Positions 40,273 through 49,944 of a DNA stretch of 64,000 nucleotides are shown here, in pieces. The DNA comes from an uncultured Pelagibacteraceae bacterium. GTDB taxonomy: Bacteria > Pseudomonadota > Alphaproteobacteria > Pelagibacterales > Pelagibacteraceae. The position numbers and the translations under genes were made by a program. How positions within the stretch are numbered: position 1 is the first letter of the stretch; the number at the start of each line of letters is the position of its first letter. The stretch spans positions 1-64,000 of the forward strand of contig CACORI010000001.1 of assembly GCA_902629585.1 (NCBI GenBank). Direction: 5' to 3'. The notes beneath the pieces are model-generated. The model had not been told where the DNA came from and searched no databases. It saw only the letters and a program-made list of their open reading frames with translations.

Positions 40273-40671
40273 ATGTTAAAAAAGTTTACTAGAATACTGC
40301 TATTTGTAACTTCTTTCGTGTTTTTAACTGGATTTGTGCAAGTCGCATCTCTTCTAGGTCCAAGTCTTACTATTTTTTCTTCAGGGAATGTCTATAAAGC
40401 TGGAGCTCAAATTTTAATTGATAATGAAATAAAAAAAAAGACAGGGAAAAATTCTTTAACCTTAGTAACTGAAGAGATGAAAAAACAAAATGATAAAAAA
40501 AATTTTAAAGAGGACCTAAAACAGCTTATTGAAAATAAAATAGTATCAGGTCATAAAAAAATAATTAAGCAAAATAATCAAAAAATACTTAACAGAGAAT
40601 TTCAAAAAATTATTGAACAAAGAGTAGAACTAGTCCATAAAAAATTAAATATTGAAAACATCAGTCAATAA
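40273..40671 (+). CDS. Hypothetical secreted/membrane protein
   Basis: Track start 40267 is TTG; the in-frame ATG at 40273 gives MLKKFTRILLFVTSFVFLTGFVQVASLLGPS with a signal-like N-terminus. Confidence 0.5.
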   Translation: MLKKFTRILLFVTSFVFLTGFVQVASLLGPSLTIFSSGNVYKAGAQILIDNEIKKKTGKNSLTLVTEEMKKQNDKKNFKEDLKQLIENKIVSGHKKIIKQNNQKILNREFQKIIEQRVELVHKKLNIENISQ

Positions 40672-41098
40672 TATTTAGACATATTAAATTACTTTGCTTG
40701 CTCTCCTTACACCATAATTCGTAACTTTCACATATTCTCCACAAATTATTAAATGCTCTTTGAGATATTTCTAGAGGGAAATGACTTTTAGTATAGTAAA
40801 GATCAGGAAATTGAATCAATTGTTTTACCATCAATTCTCTTTGAGTTTTTAATAAATTGATTGTTTCCTCTGGAATTTTTTTATTTGATTTTTTATCCCT
40901 AAAATTATTTTTTTGTAATTCATTAAACCAATCATCGTGAAATTTTCCTGAGCTTATATTATTGTAAGTTTCTGATCCTATAAAAGCATCAATTGAATCA
41001 ATATTTGAAAATTCTGGATTAGATTTTTTTATTTGAGTTATTTCATTATATATTATTTCTGCAACATATAATACGTATGGTCTGTCTTTTGAGCCCAT
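40661..41098 (-). CDS. Hypothetical protein
   Basis: 145 aa ORF, 5 bp downstream of racemase gene, same strand. Confidence 0.5.
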   Translation of the reverse strand: MGSKDRPYVLYVAEIIYNEITQIKKSNPEFSNIDSIDAFIGSETYNNISSGKFHDDWFNELQKNNFRDKKSNKKIPEETINLLKTQRELMVKQLIQFPDLYYTKSHFPLEISQRAFNNLWRICESYELWCKESKQSNLICLNIID

Positions 41099-41103
41099 TA
41101 ATA

Positions 41104-41847
41104 TTAATGGTTTTTTTTCATAGCTGAATTAGCTAAAATTAAATTTGGATCTAAAAATATTTTTGAAGATTTGATATTTTTAAATGATTTAAAGGCAAAA
41201 ATTGCAATAGGAAGTTCTGTACATCCTAAAATAATTTTTTTGCATTTCATTTTCAAAAGATATTTTATTGCTGGTCGAATTTTAATTTCTGCATCCTTAA
41301 CTTTTCCCATTTTTACTAATTTAATTGCTTGATTTACACATTTCTTTTGCAATTGTTGTGTTGGATTCAATAAATTAAAATTTTTGTCAAAAATTTTATT
41401 ATATACCCCAGTTTTTAGAGTACCTTCGGTTGCAAGAAGGCCTATTTTAGAATTTTTTTTACACGTTTTTTTTGTTACTCTAAATACTTCTCTAGGCATA
41501 TTAATTATTGGTATATTTATTCTTCTTTTTAAATCATCGTACCAATAGTGAGCTGTGTTGCATGGAATTACTATAAATTTGCACTTGTTTTTCTGTAAAA
41601 GTTTACAGCCTTTAAGTAAACTTTGCAGAACTAATGAATATTTTTTTTTACTAAGTTTATTTATTTTCTTATTAGATATATTTCCAGTCTGGACTCCAAT
41701 TGATTCAGGTCTACCAGGTATATTTGATTTATTATATAATATAAATAAAGGATATTCTTGATCGATCTTTCCTCTATTTAAAATAGCTAACTTATTACAA
41801 AAATCTAAACCAGCTTGGGTACCCATCCCTCCTAATATTCCAATCAT
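41104..41847 (-). CDS. Aspartate/glutamate racemase family protein
   Basis: 247 aa; MIGILGGMGTQAGLDFCNKL, IVIPCNTAHYWYDDL, KKIILGCTELPI. Confidence 0.85.
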   Translation of the reverse strand: MIGILGGMGTQAGLDFCNKLAILNRGKIDQEYPLFILYNKSNIPGRPESIGVQTGNISNKKINKLSKKKYSLVLQSLLKGCKLLQKNKCKFIVIPCNTAHYWYDDLKRRINIPIINMPREVFRVTKKTCKKNSKIGLLATEGTLKTGVYNKIFDKNFNLLNPTQQLQKKCVNQAIKLVKMGKVKDAEIKIRPAIKYLLKMKCKKIILGCTELPIAIFAFKSFKNIKSSKIFLDPNLILANSAMKKNH

Positions 41848-42045
41848 AATAAAGAAATTAACAATTTAAATTATGTAAAATCATTTCAATTAATCTGAAT
41901 AGATTTAATATTTAAAAAATTTTATGCAAGAAATATATTTTTATGATTAATAAAAATAATGTTTTACTATTCTGATTGATATTGGCTATAAAAATAATAA
42001 ATATTATCTTAAAATGATTATAGCCAATAAGTGATATTGTGAAAA

Positions 42046-42252
42046 TTATGCAGTTTTTAAGTTAACTGCTGAAGGACCTTTAGGACCATCTTCAACATCG
42101 AAAGTCAAAGCCTGACCCTCATCTAAACTGTTCATACCAGCATCTCTGACTGCAGAGACATGAACAAATACATCTTTTTCTTTATCTTCACGTTCAATAA
42201 AACCAAAACCTTTAGTTGGATTGAACCATTTTACTTTTCCTTGTAGACTCAT
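42046..42252 (-). CDS. cspA: Cold-shock protein
   Basis: 68 aa; [31 protein letters not shown]. Confidence 0.95.
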   Translation of the reverse strand: MSLQGKVKWFNPTKGFGFIEREDKEKDVFVHVSAVRDAGMNSLDEGQALTFDVEDGPKGPSAVNLKTA

Positions 42253-42366
42253 ATTTTTTTACTTTTTGTTATATTAATAAATTACTTATAATTAAGTAAC
42301 TATCGCTTTCTTTATAATTTAATCAGTTTTGTCAACAAAATTGATGATTTATTTGCAATTATTATT

Positions 42367-42834
42367 TCAAGTGTTGTCTAAAAGTTTTGTTAAATAAAGT
42401 GAGTTTATATCTTCTTTATAGTGTGCAAATGGTGGACATGGCTTGAAACCACATTTATCAAATAATTTTCGTGCTGGGATAAAGAAATCTCCAGAACCAG
42501 TTTCAATACTCAACCTGTTAATCTGTAATTTTTTTGCTTCATTAATAAGATGATTAATAACTTTAATGCCATTACCTTTATTTCTAAAATTATCATGGAT
42601 TCTAATTGATTTGAATTCACCATGACCTTTTTCAAGAAATTTTAAAGCTCCACATCCCATTAAATTATCGTACTCCCATAAACTCCAAAATTTAATCGAA
42701 GGCACATTTAAACCCTCAATATCTAATACATGAGCACTTCCAATAGGAGATGCGGCCCTTAATTCAATAAAGTGATTTTTGAGAAGCTCATTTACCTTAG
42801 GGTGATCAAAGTTACCTTCTATTGATTTAATCAT
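42367..42834 (-). CDS. GNAT family N-acetyltransferase
   Basis: 155 aa; IRIHDNFRNKGNGIKVINHLINEAKKLQINRLSIETGSGDFFIPARKLFDKCGF. Confidence 0.85.
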   Translation of the reverse strand: MIKSIEGNFDHPKVNELLKNHFIELRAASPIGSAHVLDIEGLNVPSIKFWSLWEYDNLMGCGALKFLEKGHGEFKSIRIHDNFRNKGNGIKVINHLINEAKKLQINRLSIETGSGDFFIPARKLFDKCGFKPCPPFAHYKEDINSLYLTKLLDNT

Positions 42835-43879
42835 TTTCTAAAATTGTTATATGACCCATTTTTCTTTTTTCTTTTATTTCTTTTTTAAGGTAATCAAAAA
42901 AGAATTGGTTTTTATCTAATTTAGTATTTTCTCTATACGGAATTATATCATTCCCAATCAAATTAATCATTTTGGCATTCGATATTTTTTTTAATTTTAT
43001 TTGTTTCAAAGAGCATACTGCCCTAATGTGATTTTCAAATTGACTTATATTGAAAGCATTAATTGTCAAATGTCCTGAGTTATGAACTCTCGGAGCAATT
43101 TCATTCACATATAAATTATCATTTCTGTCTATAAAAAATTCAACACAAAGTGTACCAATAAATTTCAACTCCTCAGCTATTTGAACTGCCCATCCTTGAG
43201 ATTGATTATATAATTTTGGACTTATTTCAGCAGGAATTTTTGAATATTTTAATATTTGTTCTTCATGAATATTTTCAATTGGTTCATAGATTTCATATTT
43301 ATTATTTGCAAATCGAGTAATAATCACAGAAATTTCTTTTTTTAGTTTGACTAATTTTTCCAAAATATATTTTTTTGAAAAGTCAATATTTAAGGAGGAA
43401 ACTTGATTTATGTTATGAATTGGGTATTGTCCTTTTCCATCATAACCCATAGTAGTTGTTTTTAAAATGCCAGGCAAAAAATCAGACAGCGGTTCAAGAT
43501 CTTTTTTGTTTTCAATATGAACATATCTTGTCGTTCTTAAATTTAATTTATTAACAAAATCCTTTTCTGCGAGTCTATGTTGTATCAGCCTGTTAATTGA
43601 AGGTTTAGGAGAAACTATCTTTAGTTTATTTAATTCATCCAAAGTTTCATAAGGAATATTTTCGAACTCAAAGGTAATATAATCTACCTTGCTTGAAAAT
43701 TCATAAATCTTATCTTTATCATTATATTTTGCAAAAACGAATTCATCACAAAATTTTTGTGCAGGAGCATTTTCATCGTCACTTAAAATTACACTTTTTA
43801 TATTTAATTTTTTAGCCGCAATACACAACATACTTCCAAGTTGTCCACCACCAAGAATACCTAGTCTAATTTCAGACAT
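42827..43879 (-). CDS. purK: 5-(carboxyamino)imidazole ribonucleotide synthase
   Basis: 350 aa ATP-grasp; LGILGGGQLGSMLCIAAKKL, VNEIAPRVHNSGHLTINAFNISQFENHIRAV. Confidence 0.95.
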   Translation of the reverse strand: MSEIRLGILGGGQLGSMLCIAAKKLNIKSVILSDDENAPAQKFCDEFVFAKYNDKDKIYEFSSKVDYITFEFENIPYETLDELNKLKIVSPKPSINRLIQHRLAEKDFVNKLNLRTTRYVHIENKKDLEPLSDFLPGILKTTTMGYDGKGQYPIHNINQVSSLNIDFSKKYILEKLVKLKKEISVIITRFANNKYEIYEPIENIHEEQILKYSKIPAEISPKLYNQSQGWAVQIAEELKFIGTLCVEFFIDRNDNLYVNEIAPRVHNSGHLTINAFNISQFENHIRAVCSLKQIKLKKISNAKMINLIGNDIIPYRENTKLDKNQFFFDYLKKEIKEKRKMGHITILEND

Positions 43880-44370
43880 TATTTAGGAACTTTTTTTACA
43901 GATTTACTCTGTAATTTTTTCCAACTTTTTAATTTATTTTTTATTTTTGAGTCAGAATTACTTATTATTGATGCAGCAAGCAAAGCTGAATTGATCGCCC
44001 CATCCTCACCAATAGCTAATGTTCCAACTGGAATCCCTTTTGGCATTTGTACTATTGATAATAAACTGTCTAAACCTCTTAATTTCTTACTTTCTATCGG
44101 TACACCAAGAACAGGAATTGAGGTTAAAGCAGCAATCATACCAGGTAAATGTGCAGATCCACCTGCGGCAGCTATTATAACACCAATATTATTTTTATCT
44201 GCGTTTACTCCATATTCATACATTCTTTTTGGTGTTCTATGGGCTGAGATAATTTTAGTCTCAAAAGAGACGCCTAGTTTTTTAAGAATTTTTTCTGTTA
44301 GTTTCATGATTTTGTAGTCTGATTGACTACCCATAACAATTGAAACTTTTAGTTTAATTTTTCTACTCAT
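43879..44370 (-). CDS. purE: 5-(carboxyamino)imidazole ribonucleotide mutase
   Basis: 163 aa; SIVMGSQSDYKIMKLTEKILKKLGVSFETKIISAHRTP, IIAAAGGSAHLPGMIAALT. Confidence 0.95.
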   Translation of the reverse strand: MSRKIKLKVSIVMGSQSDYKIMKLTEKILKKLGVSFETKIISAHRTPKRMYEYGVNADKNNIGVIIAAAGGSAHLPGMIAALTSIPVLGVPIESKKLRGLDSLLSIVQMPKGIPVGTLAIGEDGAINSALLAASIISNSDSKIKNKLKSWKKLQSKSVKKVPK

Positions 44371-44467
44371 TTGTTTAGTTTAAACTTTATTTCAAAATAT
44401 AGTTAAAATTTCAATAAAATTTATAGTAATTGAAAATACATGTTGTTATGTTTAATATTTCTAAATC

Positions 44468-45433
44468 ATGAATTATAAAATAGATAATCTTCAATATTGT
44501 AAGTGGTCAAGAGATATATTCAAAATTAATAGACAAGCAGGCTTAGATGCAGTCCATGTAACTGTTGTTTATCATGAGGATTATGATGAATTCTTAGGGG
44601 AATTGAAAAAATGGGAATTATTTTTTAAAGAAAATTCTGATCTAATATTTTTAGGAAAAAGTTTTAAAGATATTGAAAAAGCAAGAGAGGAAAATAAAAC
44701 GGCAATTTTTTTTGGCTTTCAAAACTGTTCTCCAATTGAAGATGACATAAATTTAGTTGAAAAAGTTCATGAACTTGGATGTCGTTTTATGCAATTGACG
44801 TATAATAATCAATCTTTACTGGCAACTGGTTGTTATGAAAAAATAGATAGTGGAGTGACAAATTTTGGAAGAGAGGTAATAAAAGAAATGAATAGGGTCG
44901 GTATTGTAATAGACATGTCTCACTCTGCAGAAAAAAGCACACTAGATGCTATCAATTTAAGTGAAAAACCAGTTGCAATTACTCACGCAAATCCAGCATT
45001 TTGGCACGCAGCAAAAAGGAATAAATCCAATGATTTGTTGAAAGAATTGTCAGATAGTGGTGGAATGTTAGGTCTTTCTTTATATCCGCACCACTTAAAA
45101 GATAATTCAAATTGCACATTAATGAGTTTTTGTGAAATGGTAGCAAAAACTGCGGACATAATGAATGTAAAACATATAGGTATTGGTTCAGATCTATGCT
45201 TGGATCAACCAGACTCGATTGTTGAATGGATGAGAAATGGAACATGGACTATAAATAAAAATTATGGTGAAGGATCAAAAAATAAACCAGGTTTTCCAAA
45301 ACAACCTCATTGGTTTAAAGATGCAAGAGGGTTTTTAAATTTAGATGAAGGTTTGAAAAAAATTGGTTTTTCTGGCGAGGAAATTAACGATATACTCGGT
45401 AACAATTGGTTTAATTTTTATAAGAATATTTGA
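44468..45433 (+). CDS. Membrane dipeptidase (peptidase family M19)
   Basis: 321 aa; IVIDMSHSAEKSTLDAINLSEKPVAITHANP, HIGIGSDLCLDQ. Confidence 0.85.
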   Translation: MNYKIDNLQYCKWSRDIFKINRQAGLDAVHVTVVYHEDYDEFLGELKKWELFFKENSDLIFLGKSFKDIEKAREENKTAIFFGFQNCSPIEDDINLVEKVHELGCRFMQLTYNNQSLLATGCYEKIDSGVTNFGREVIKEMNRVGIVIDMSHSAEKSTLDAINLSEKPVAITHANPAFWHAAKRNKSNDLLKELSDSGGMLGLSLYPHHLKDNSNCTLMSFCEMVAKTADIMNVKHIGIGSDLCLDQPDSIVEWMRNGTWTINKNYGEGSKNKPGFPKQPHWFKDARGFLNLDEGLKKIGFSGEEINDILGNNWFNFYKNI

Positions 45434-45434
45434 A

Positions 45435-47105
45435 ATGCAAATAAAATTAAGAAATCCGAATATAATAATGAAATTATCAAGACTTGGTTCATTTCATCAA
45501 TCTAAATTATCTTTTCTAAGAAGTTTCTTAGATGAGTTCAGAGATTGGGATTATAGTAACGATCTATTTGATTTAGATGAAAATGGATACGGGACAGCTA
45601 TTTACTCATTTAAAAAAAAAAACAGAGTTTATTCTTTAATTTGTTTTGCTAATAAAATTAACAATCACGAAAGATCTGATAGAGTTATTGCAACAAAATG
45701 GGATGCTGCATTTACATTGTATGATGGTGTTCCCACTAAAGAAGATATTGAAAGGTTAAAAAATGAGGTCCCAAAACAAGAGGTTGGAAGATTATCTTAC
45801 AAGGAACTTACATTATCAAGAGCTAATAAATCTTTAAGAGTTTTTGATCACGTGGTTGCAAGTTTAAGTGAGGGTAAACAGCCTGATTTAGATCTTCTAG
45901 GAAAAGTAGGATATCTTTATAGAACTACAGCTGTTTATGGTTCTGGTAAATTTGGACTAGCTGATCGATTTAGAATTAAAGATAGAGAGGAAATAAATGG
46001 TCCTTTTAGACTTGAGATGATGTTAGTTTACTTAGTAAGACAATTTACGTTTGATCAAGTTAATCACGTTGCAAAATTTAAAAACCCAAAAAAAGCAGTC
46101 AAATTAGATCCAGAAATTTGTAAAAGTTTAGGCATTGGTAATTCAACAGGACTAGGTATGGCACCATTTATTGTAAATCATCCAACACTTCTAAATAACT
46201 GGATTTTATGCAGAGAAAAGGCTTTGAAAAAAATAAGAGAAACTAAAAATGTTCAAAAAGATCAATATGATCTTTTTAAAAAAAGCTTAAAAAATTCTGT
46301 AAAAAATATAACAAGTTGGAACACAGAAAGTGAATATCAAAAGAAAAAGATTAATTCTTTACTTCAGAATGTAAAAAAAACATTAAATTTTTTAGAAACT
46401 AAATTTAGTTTCGATATTGAGTATCCATTTAATAAAATATATTTGTGGTTGGAAAAAGAAACATGTGATGAGTGTATTGAGTATGTTGTTTCCATAATGA
46501 TGGAACCTTTTGACGAAATAATAAAACCTTTAGTCAGCGAAATGAGCTCAGATGAGGAAAAATATTTTAATATTCCAACACAAAAAACGGTTGAGGATTT
46601 AAAAAATATAATTGAAAATAGATATACTGATATTTTAAAAATAGATTTTAATAAAAAAGAAAATATTAAAAATTTTTGGTTTATCTCAAGAAATAAGGAG
46701 GAACCAAGATATTCTAATAGATTTGAAGAGGCAGGCTCAGAACTTGAACAACCTTTAGCAATAGCTAGAGATATCAAAAAATTATATGAACAATTAAATT
46801 TTTTCAAAAATAATTTAAAAATTGACAAATTTTTATCTAAACATCCCTCGTCGAGACATGTTGTAAGAAGAGCATTTATAATTGACAAATTTCCTTATGC
46901 CGAGATTCAAGATAACACCATTGCTGAGAATGTCGTACCTGTTGACATGTTAAGATTAAAATTATCTTTTTTTGGTGCATTAAAGTTTGACCCAAGATCA
47001 GATAAGTGGCTCAGAATTTGTATGTTTCAAGGGGCACCATTACCAAATGAGTTAAAAGATTATGATCAACAATGGGTTTATAATTTTAGCAATGAAATCA
47101 TTTAG
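45435..47105 (+). CDS. Conserved-looking protein of unknown function
   Basis: Track ORF starts at 45363 inside the dipeptidase; ATG 45435 gives MQIKLRNPNIIMKLSRLGSFHQSKLSFLRSFLDEFRDWD (556 aa). Confidence 0.65.
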   Translation: MQIKLRNPNIIMKLSRLGSFHQSKLSFLRSFLDEFRDWDYSNDLFDLDENGYGTAIYSFKKKNRVYSLICFANKINNHERSDRVIATKWDAAFTLYDGVPTKEDIERLKNEVPKQEVGRLSYKELTLSRANKSLRVFDHVVASLSEGKQPDLDLLGKVGYLYRTTAVYGSGKFGLADRFRIKDREEINGPFRLEMMLVYLVRQFTFDQVNHVAKFKNPKKAVKLDPEICKSLGIGNSTGLGMAPFIVNHPTLLNNWILCREKALKKIRETKNVQKDQYDLFKKSLKNSVKNITSWNTESEYQKKKINSLLQNVKKTLNFLETKFSFDIEYPFNKIYLWLEKETCDECIEYVVSIMMEPFDEIIKPLVSEMSSDEEKYFNIPTQKTVEDLKNIIENRYTDILKIDFNKKENIKNFWFISRNKEEPRYSNRFEEAGSELEQPLAIARDIKKLYEQLNFFKNNLKIDKFLSKHPSSRHVVRRAFIIDKFPYAEIQDNTIAENVVPVDMLRLKLSFFGALKFDPRSDKWLRICMFQGAPLPNELKDYDQQWVYNFSNEII

Positions 47106-47703
47106 TGAAATAGAAACAATTTCAAAACGAGCGAGTAAAGCAATAGGTTTTTCCTGGGGAATAGCAGAGGAAGTGGGTAAGGGTATTAAAATATTAGAAT
47201 TATTCGGTCTAGCTGGAATTAGAAATTTGAATGAATATTTTAATTTAAAAGAAAACAACCAATATGAAAATTTAAATTTGATAAATGAGAAAAATCAATC
47301 TAAAAAATATCCATATTGTCCAATCATATTAGGAGTAAGTTTTTTAGACCAAGTAAATAATCTTGAAAAATTTAAAAAAATTCAATTACAAAAAGTTGCA
47401 TTTCCCCTTTTAGTTTTACCTTTCCTCAGTAGAAGCTCAGCAGAAATTGGAAAAAAAATTCTTTATAAGTTCGATGAATACAGTTTTTTATTAAATTTAA
47501 ATGTTAATATTTCCTCACAAAGTTTCTCAAACGAATGTCCATCAAATGCAGATAATATAGAAATTAGTTTTATAGACAATAAAGATAATTTCAGGGAACA
47601 AGATTGGAAAAGCTTATATAAATTATCTGAAAAAACCTTTGTAAAGGAGACTGATAGCTTAAAAATAGGAGCCGCAGGCGCAGGACTCACTGATAATGAT
47701 TAA
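47092..47703 (+). CDS. DUF3726-like protein
   Basis: MKSFSEIETISKRASKAIGFSWGIAEEVGKGIKILELFGLAGI; overlaps preceding gene by 14 nt. Confidence 0.6.
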   Translation: MKSFSEIETISKRASKAIGFSWGIAEEVGKGIKILELFGLAGIRNLNEYFNLKENNQYENLNLINEKNQSKKYPYCPIILGVSFLDQVNNLEKFKKIQLQKVAFPLLVLPFLSRSSAEIGKKILYKFDEYSFLLNLNVNISSQSFSNECPSNADNIEISFIDNKDNFREQDWKSLYKLSEKTFVKETDSLKIGAAGAGLTDND

Positions 47704-47866
47704 ATATAGAAATAAATTAGAAAATGAGGATAAAGATTTAGGGGACTTAGATAATATATGTGATGAGTGTAAAGATGAAGATGAAAGTGTGCTACAAAAT
47801 TTAATACTTACGGGTTTTAAAATTTGTAAATCTTGCAGAATATCTAAGACAATATTCCCACTTTAA
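47696..47866 (+). CDS. Small zinc-ribbon-like protein (not in the supplied ORF track)
   Basis: Manual translation: MIKYRNKLENEDKDLGDLDNICDECKDEDESVLQNLILTGFKICKSCRISKTIFPL; two CxxC motifs; overlaps DUF3726-like gene. Confidence 0.55.
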   Translation: MIKYRNKLENEDKDLGDLDNICDECKDEDESVLQNLILTGFKICKSCRISKTIFPL

Positions 47867-48432
47867 CTTAAAGTAACGTTACTTACACTTGAGAATTGGC
47901 TTAAAAACCATGTAAAAAATATAATTTGCGGAGCTAAAGTTAAAATTATTGACTTGAAATAATTTTCGTATTTTAATGCCTCTTTTACTCCAATGATTAA
48001 AGTAACGCAATACCAGACATAAGGAATAAATGTTAAATATATGAGACTTATGTCAAAAATAAATATGTAAAAGATAAATGGTGCATTCGCGTATGCAACT
48101 AAAGTTAACAGTTTTCTAAAAGAACATTTTGTGGATTTGCTTCTAAATATCACTACCCCGAAAAAATAAAGATAAGTAGTTTTAATTAACCAAACAAAAA
48201 AAGATATTATCAAGATTGATCTAATTGACGGTCCTTTATGATCACTTATTCCAAATGCCGTACTCATATGTTGTGTAAATGCAGATCCTGGAACTGTGCT
48301 TATTAGCGAGGTTAATAAAATTATTATTACCGCATAATAAATTGATGCTTCACCAAAATTTTTATTATCTGAATAAAGTGACTTATCTAATTTAATAGAC
48401 TTGAAAATTATATTTAAAAATTCACTGAACAT
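47863..48432 (-). CDS. YIP1 family membrane protein
   Basis: 189 aa, multiple TM helices. Confidence 0.65.
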   Translation of the reverse strand: MFSEFLNIIFKSIKLDKSLYSDNKNFGEASIYYAVIIILLTSLISTVPGSAFTQHMSTAFGISDHKGPSIRSILIISFFVWLIKTTYLYFFGVVIFRSKSTKCSFRKLLTLVAYANAPFIFYIFIFDISLIYLTFIPYVWYCVTLIIGVKEALKYENYFKSIILTLAPQIIFFTWFLSQFSSVSNVTLS

Positions 48433-48437
48433 TTTAT

Positions 48438-48542
48438 TTATTTTTTTTTACTATTTTGTGCCCTGTATGAAACTATTAACGGAAATAGTATTAATGCAAT
48501 AGCAATAATAATGCAAACTGCTATTAAGAAACCTTTAGTCAT
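48438..48542 (-). CDS. Putative 34-aa single-TM small protein (below ORF-track cutoff)
   Basis: Manual translation MTKGFLIAVCIIIAIALILFPLIVSYRAQNSKKK; 5 bp upstream of YIP1 gene, same strand. Confidence 0.45.
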   Translation of the reverse strand: MTKGFLIAVCIIIAIALILFPLIVSYRAQNSKKK

Positions 48543-48552
48543 CAGAATTGAA

Positions 48553-48577
48553 GAAGGGGAGCTAATTCAGCTCCCCC
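48553..48577 (-). terminator. Hairpin downstream of the demethylase gene, weak terminator-like
   Basis: GGGGAGCT (48556-48563)-AATTC-AGCTCCCC (48569-48576); T-rich but interrupted tract on the minus strand. Confidence 0.45.
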
Positions 48578-48585
48578 ATTGAATT

Positions 48586-49944
48586 TTAACCTTTTACCAC
48601 TTCCCTTGTATTTGCGTTGAAAGACTCTTTAAATGGAATATCCACAACAACAGCATCCACTGGTGTACCAGGAGTATCTGAATATTTTTCTGGAAGATGA
48701 ACTTTAAATTTAGTTCCAACCTTACCTTTAGGAAATCCATTTGGGTTTAAAGTTCCATCAAATGGAACATATCCCATTGCAATATTTGTTTTCTTCTCAG
48801 GATGCCACCATGGTGAAGTGAGGAATCCCACAGGATCTCCTCCATTTTCAGGAGATACTAACCAAAAGTCGGGTGCATAGTCATCAATTGGTTTGCCGCC
48901 TAACTCCATTCCAACTAATTGAAGTTTATATGGTTTTTGACCAGCTTTAATGTTTGCTTTCATTTTCTCTAGAGCAGCCTTACCTACATAATCAGCTTTT
49001 TTATCCCACTCACCTTTGCCAGATAAAGAAACTTGATAACCTAAATTACATTGGAAAGGATTATGTTGCTGATCCATGTCTTGGCCCCAAGAAAGAATAC
49101 CTGCTTGAATTCTTCTATGGTGTGCAGGTGCAATAACCATCAAATTATGTTTTTTTCCTGCTGCTAATACCGCATTCCACATATCCTCAGCATACAAAGT
49201 TGCATTTCTTAAGTATATTTCATAACCAGCTTCTCCGGAAAAACCTGATTGTGAAATTACAACATCTCTTCCTCCAACTTTAGCCTCAGCTAAACCATAG
49301 AAAGGCATATTATCAAAATCAACTTGATCTCCACAAAGATCTTTCATTAAAGCTTTTGATTTAGGACCTTGAATTTGAACTGGACATGCATCTATTTCTT
49401 CAATGGTACAATTAAATCTTCCATCTGCATTAACACCTTGTAAATACAATCCAATATCAGAGTCAGATAATGAAAACCAAAACTCATCTTTAGAAATTCT
49501 TAAAAGAATTGGATCATTTAAAACTCCACCGTAAGCATTACATAAGATAACGTATCTTGCTCTCATCGGAGAAATTTTTGTTGCATCTCTGGTTATAACA
49601 TAGTCGGTAAATTTTTCTGCGTCTGGACCTTTAACTCTTATTTGTCTTTCAACAGCAACATTCCACATTGTTACATGATTTACGATGGCATCATATTCAA
49701 CCATTGCTCCACCATCCTCAGGTTTTACATATCCTCTTGGATGATAAATTCGATTGTAGACTGTCGCTCTCCAACAGCCTGCTTGCATAGATAAATGCCA
49801 GTAAGGTGATTTTCTCACTCTTGTTGAAATTAACATTTCAACTTTAGTTGGTCCACTTTGTCTTAAATTGTATGGTACTTCTCTGTCCGATTGATCAACA
49901 GAAGTAACATGTTTCACTTTAGTATAGTCAACTTCTTTAGACAT
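48586..49944 (-). CDS. GcvT-family THF-dependent demethylase (LigM/DmdA-like), substrate unknown
   Basis: 452 aa; VERQIRVKGPDAEKFTDYVITRDATKISPMRARYVILCNAYGGVLNDPILLRISKDEFWFSLSDSD, SGFSGEAGYEIYLRN; N-terminal extension unlike short DmdA. Confidence 0.75.
   Translation of the reverse strand: MSKEVDYTKVKHVTSVDQSDREVPYNLRQSGPTKVEMLISTRVRKSPYWHLSMQAGCWRATVYNRIYHPRGYVKPEDGGAMVEYDAIVNHVTMWNVAVERQIRVKGPDAEKFTDYVITRDATKISPMRARYVILCNAYGGVLNDPILLRISKDEFWFSLSDSDIGLYLQGVNADGRFNCTIEEIDACPVQIQGPKSKALMKDLCGDQVDFDNMPFYGLAEAKVGGRDVVISQSGFSGEAGYEIYLRNATLYAEDMWNAVLAAGKKHNLMVIAPAHHRRIQAGILSWGQDMDQQHNPFQCNLGYQVSLSGKGEWDKKADYVGKAALEKMKANIKAGQKPYKLQLVGMELGGKPIDDYAPDFWLVSPENGGDPVGFLTSPWWHPEKKTNIAMGYVPFDGTLNPNGFPKGKVGTKFKVHLPEKYSDTPGTPVDAVVVDIPFKESFNANTREVVKG

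Noticed and set aside
42311-42335. cspA promoter (TTGACA ... TATAAA on minus strand)
   Set aside because: Spacing between the two elements is only 13 nt, outside the usual range; not supported as a pair.
42253-44467. 6S RNA or other structured RNA near purEK
   Set aside because: Flanking gaps are short (about 100 bp) and AT-rich; no characteristic structure could be recognised.
46364-46888. 174-aa minus-strand ORF rich in S/L/F
   Set aside because: Lies wholly antisense to the 556-aa ORF; composition is that of the reverse of Lys/Glu-rich coding sequence.
47870-47883. 14-nt perfect palindrome AAGTAACGTTACTT
   Set aside because: Inside the 3' end of the YIP1-family CDS near a convergent gene end; no companion sites seen, likely chance.
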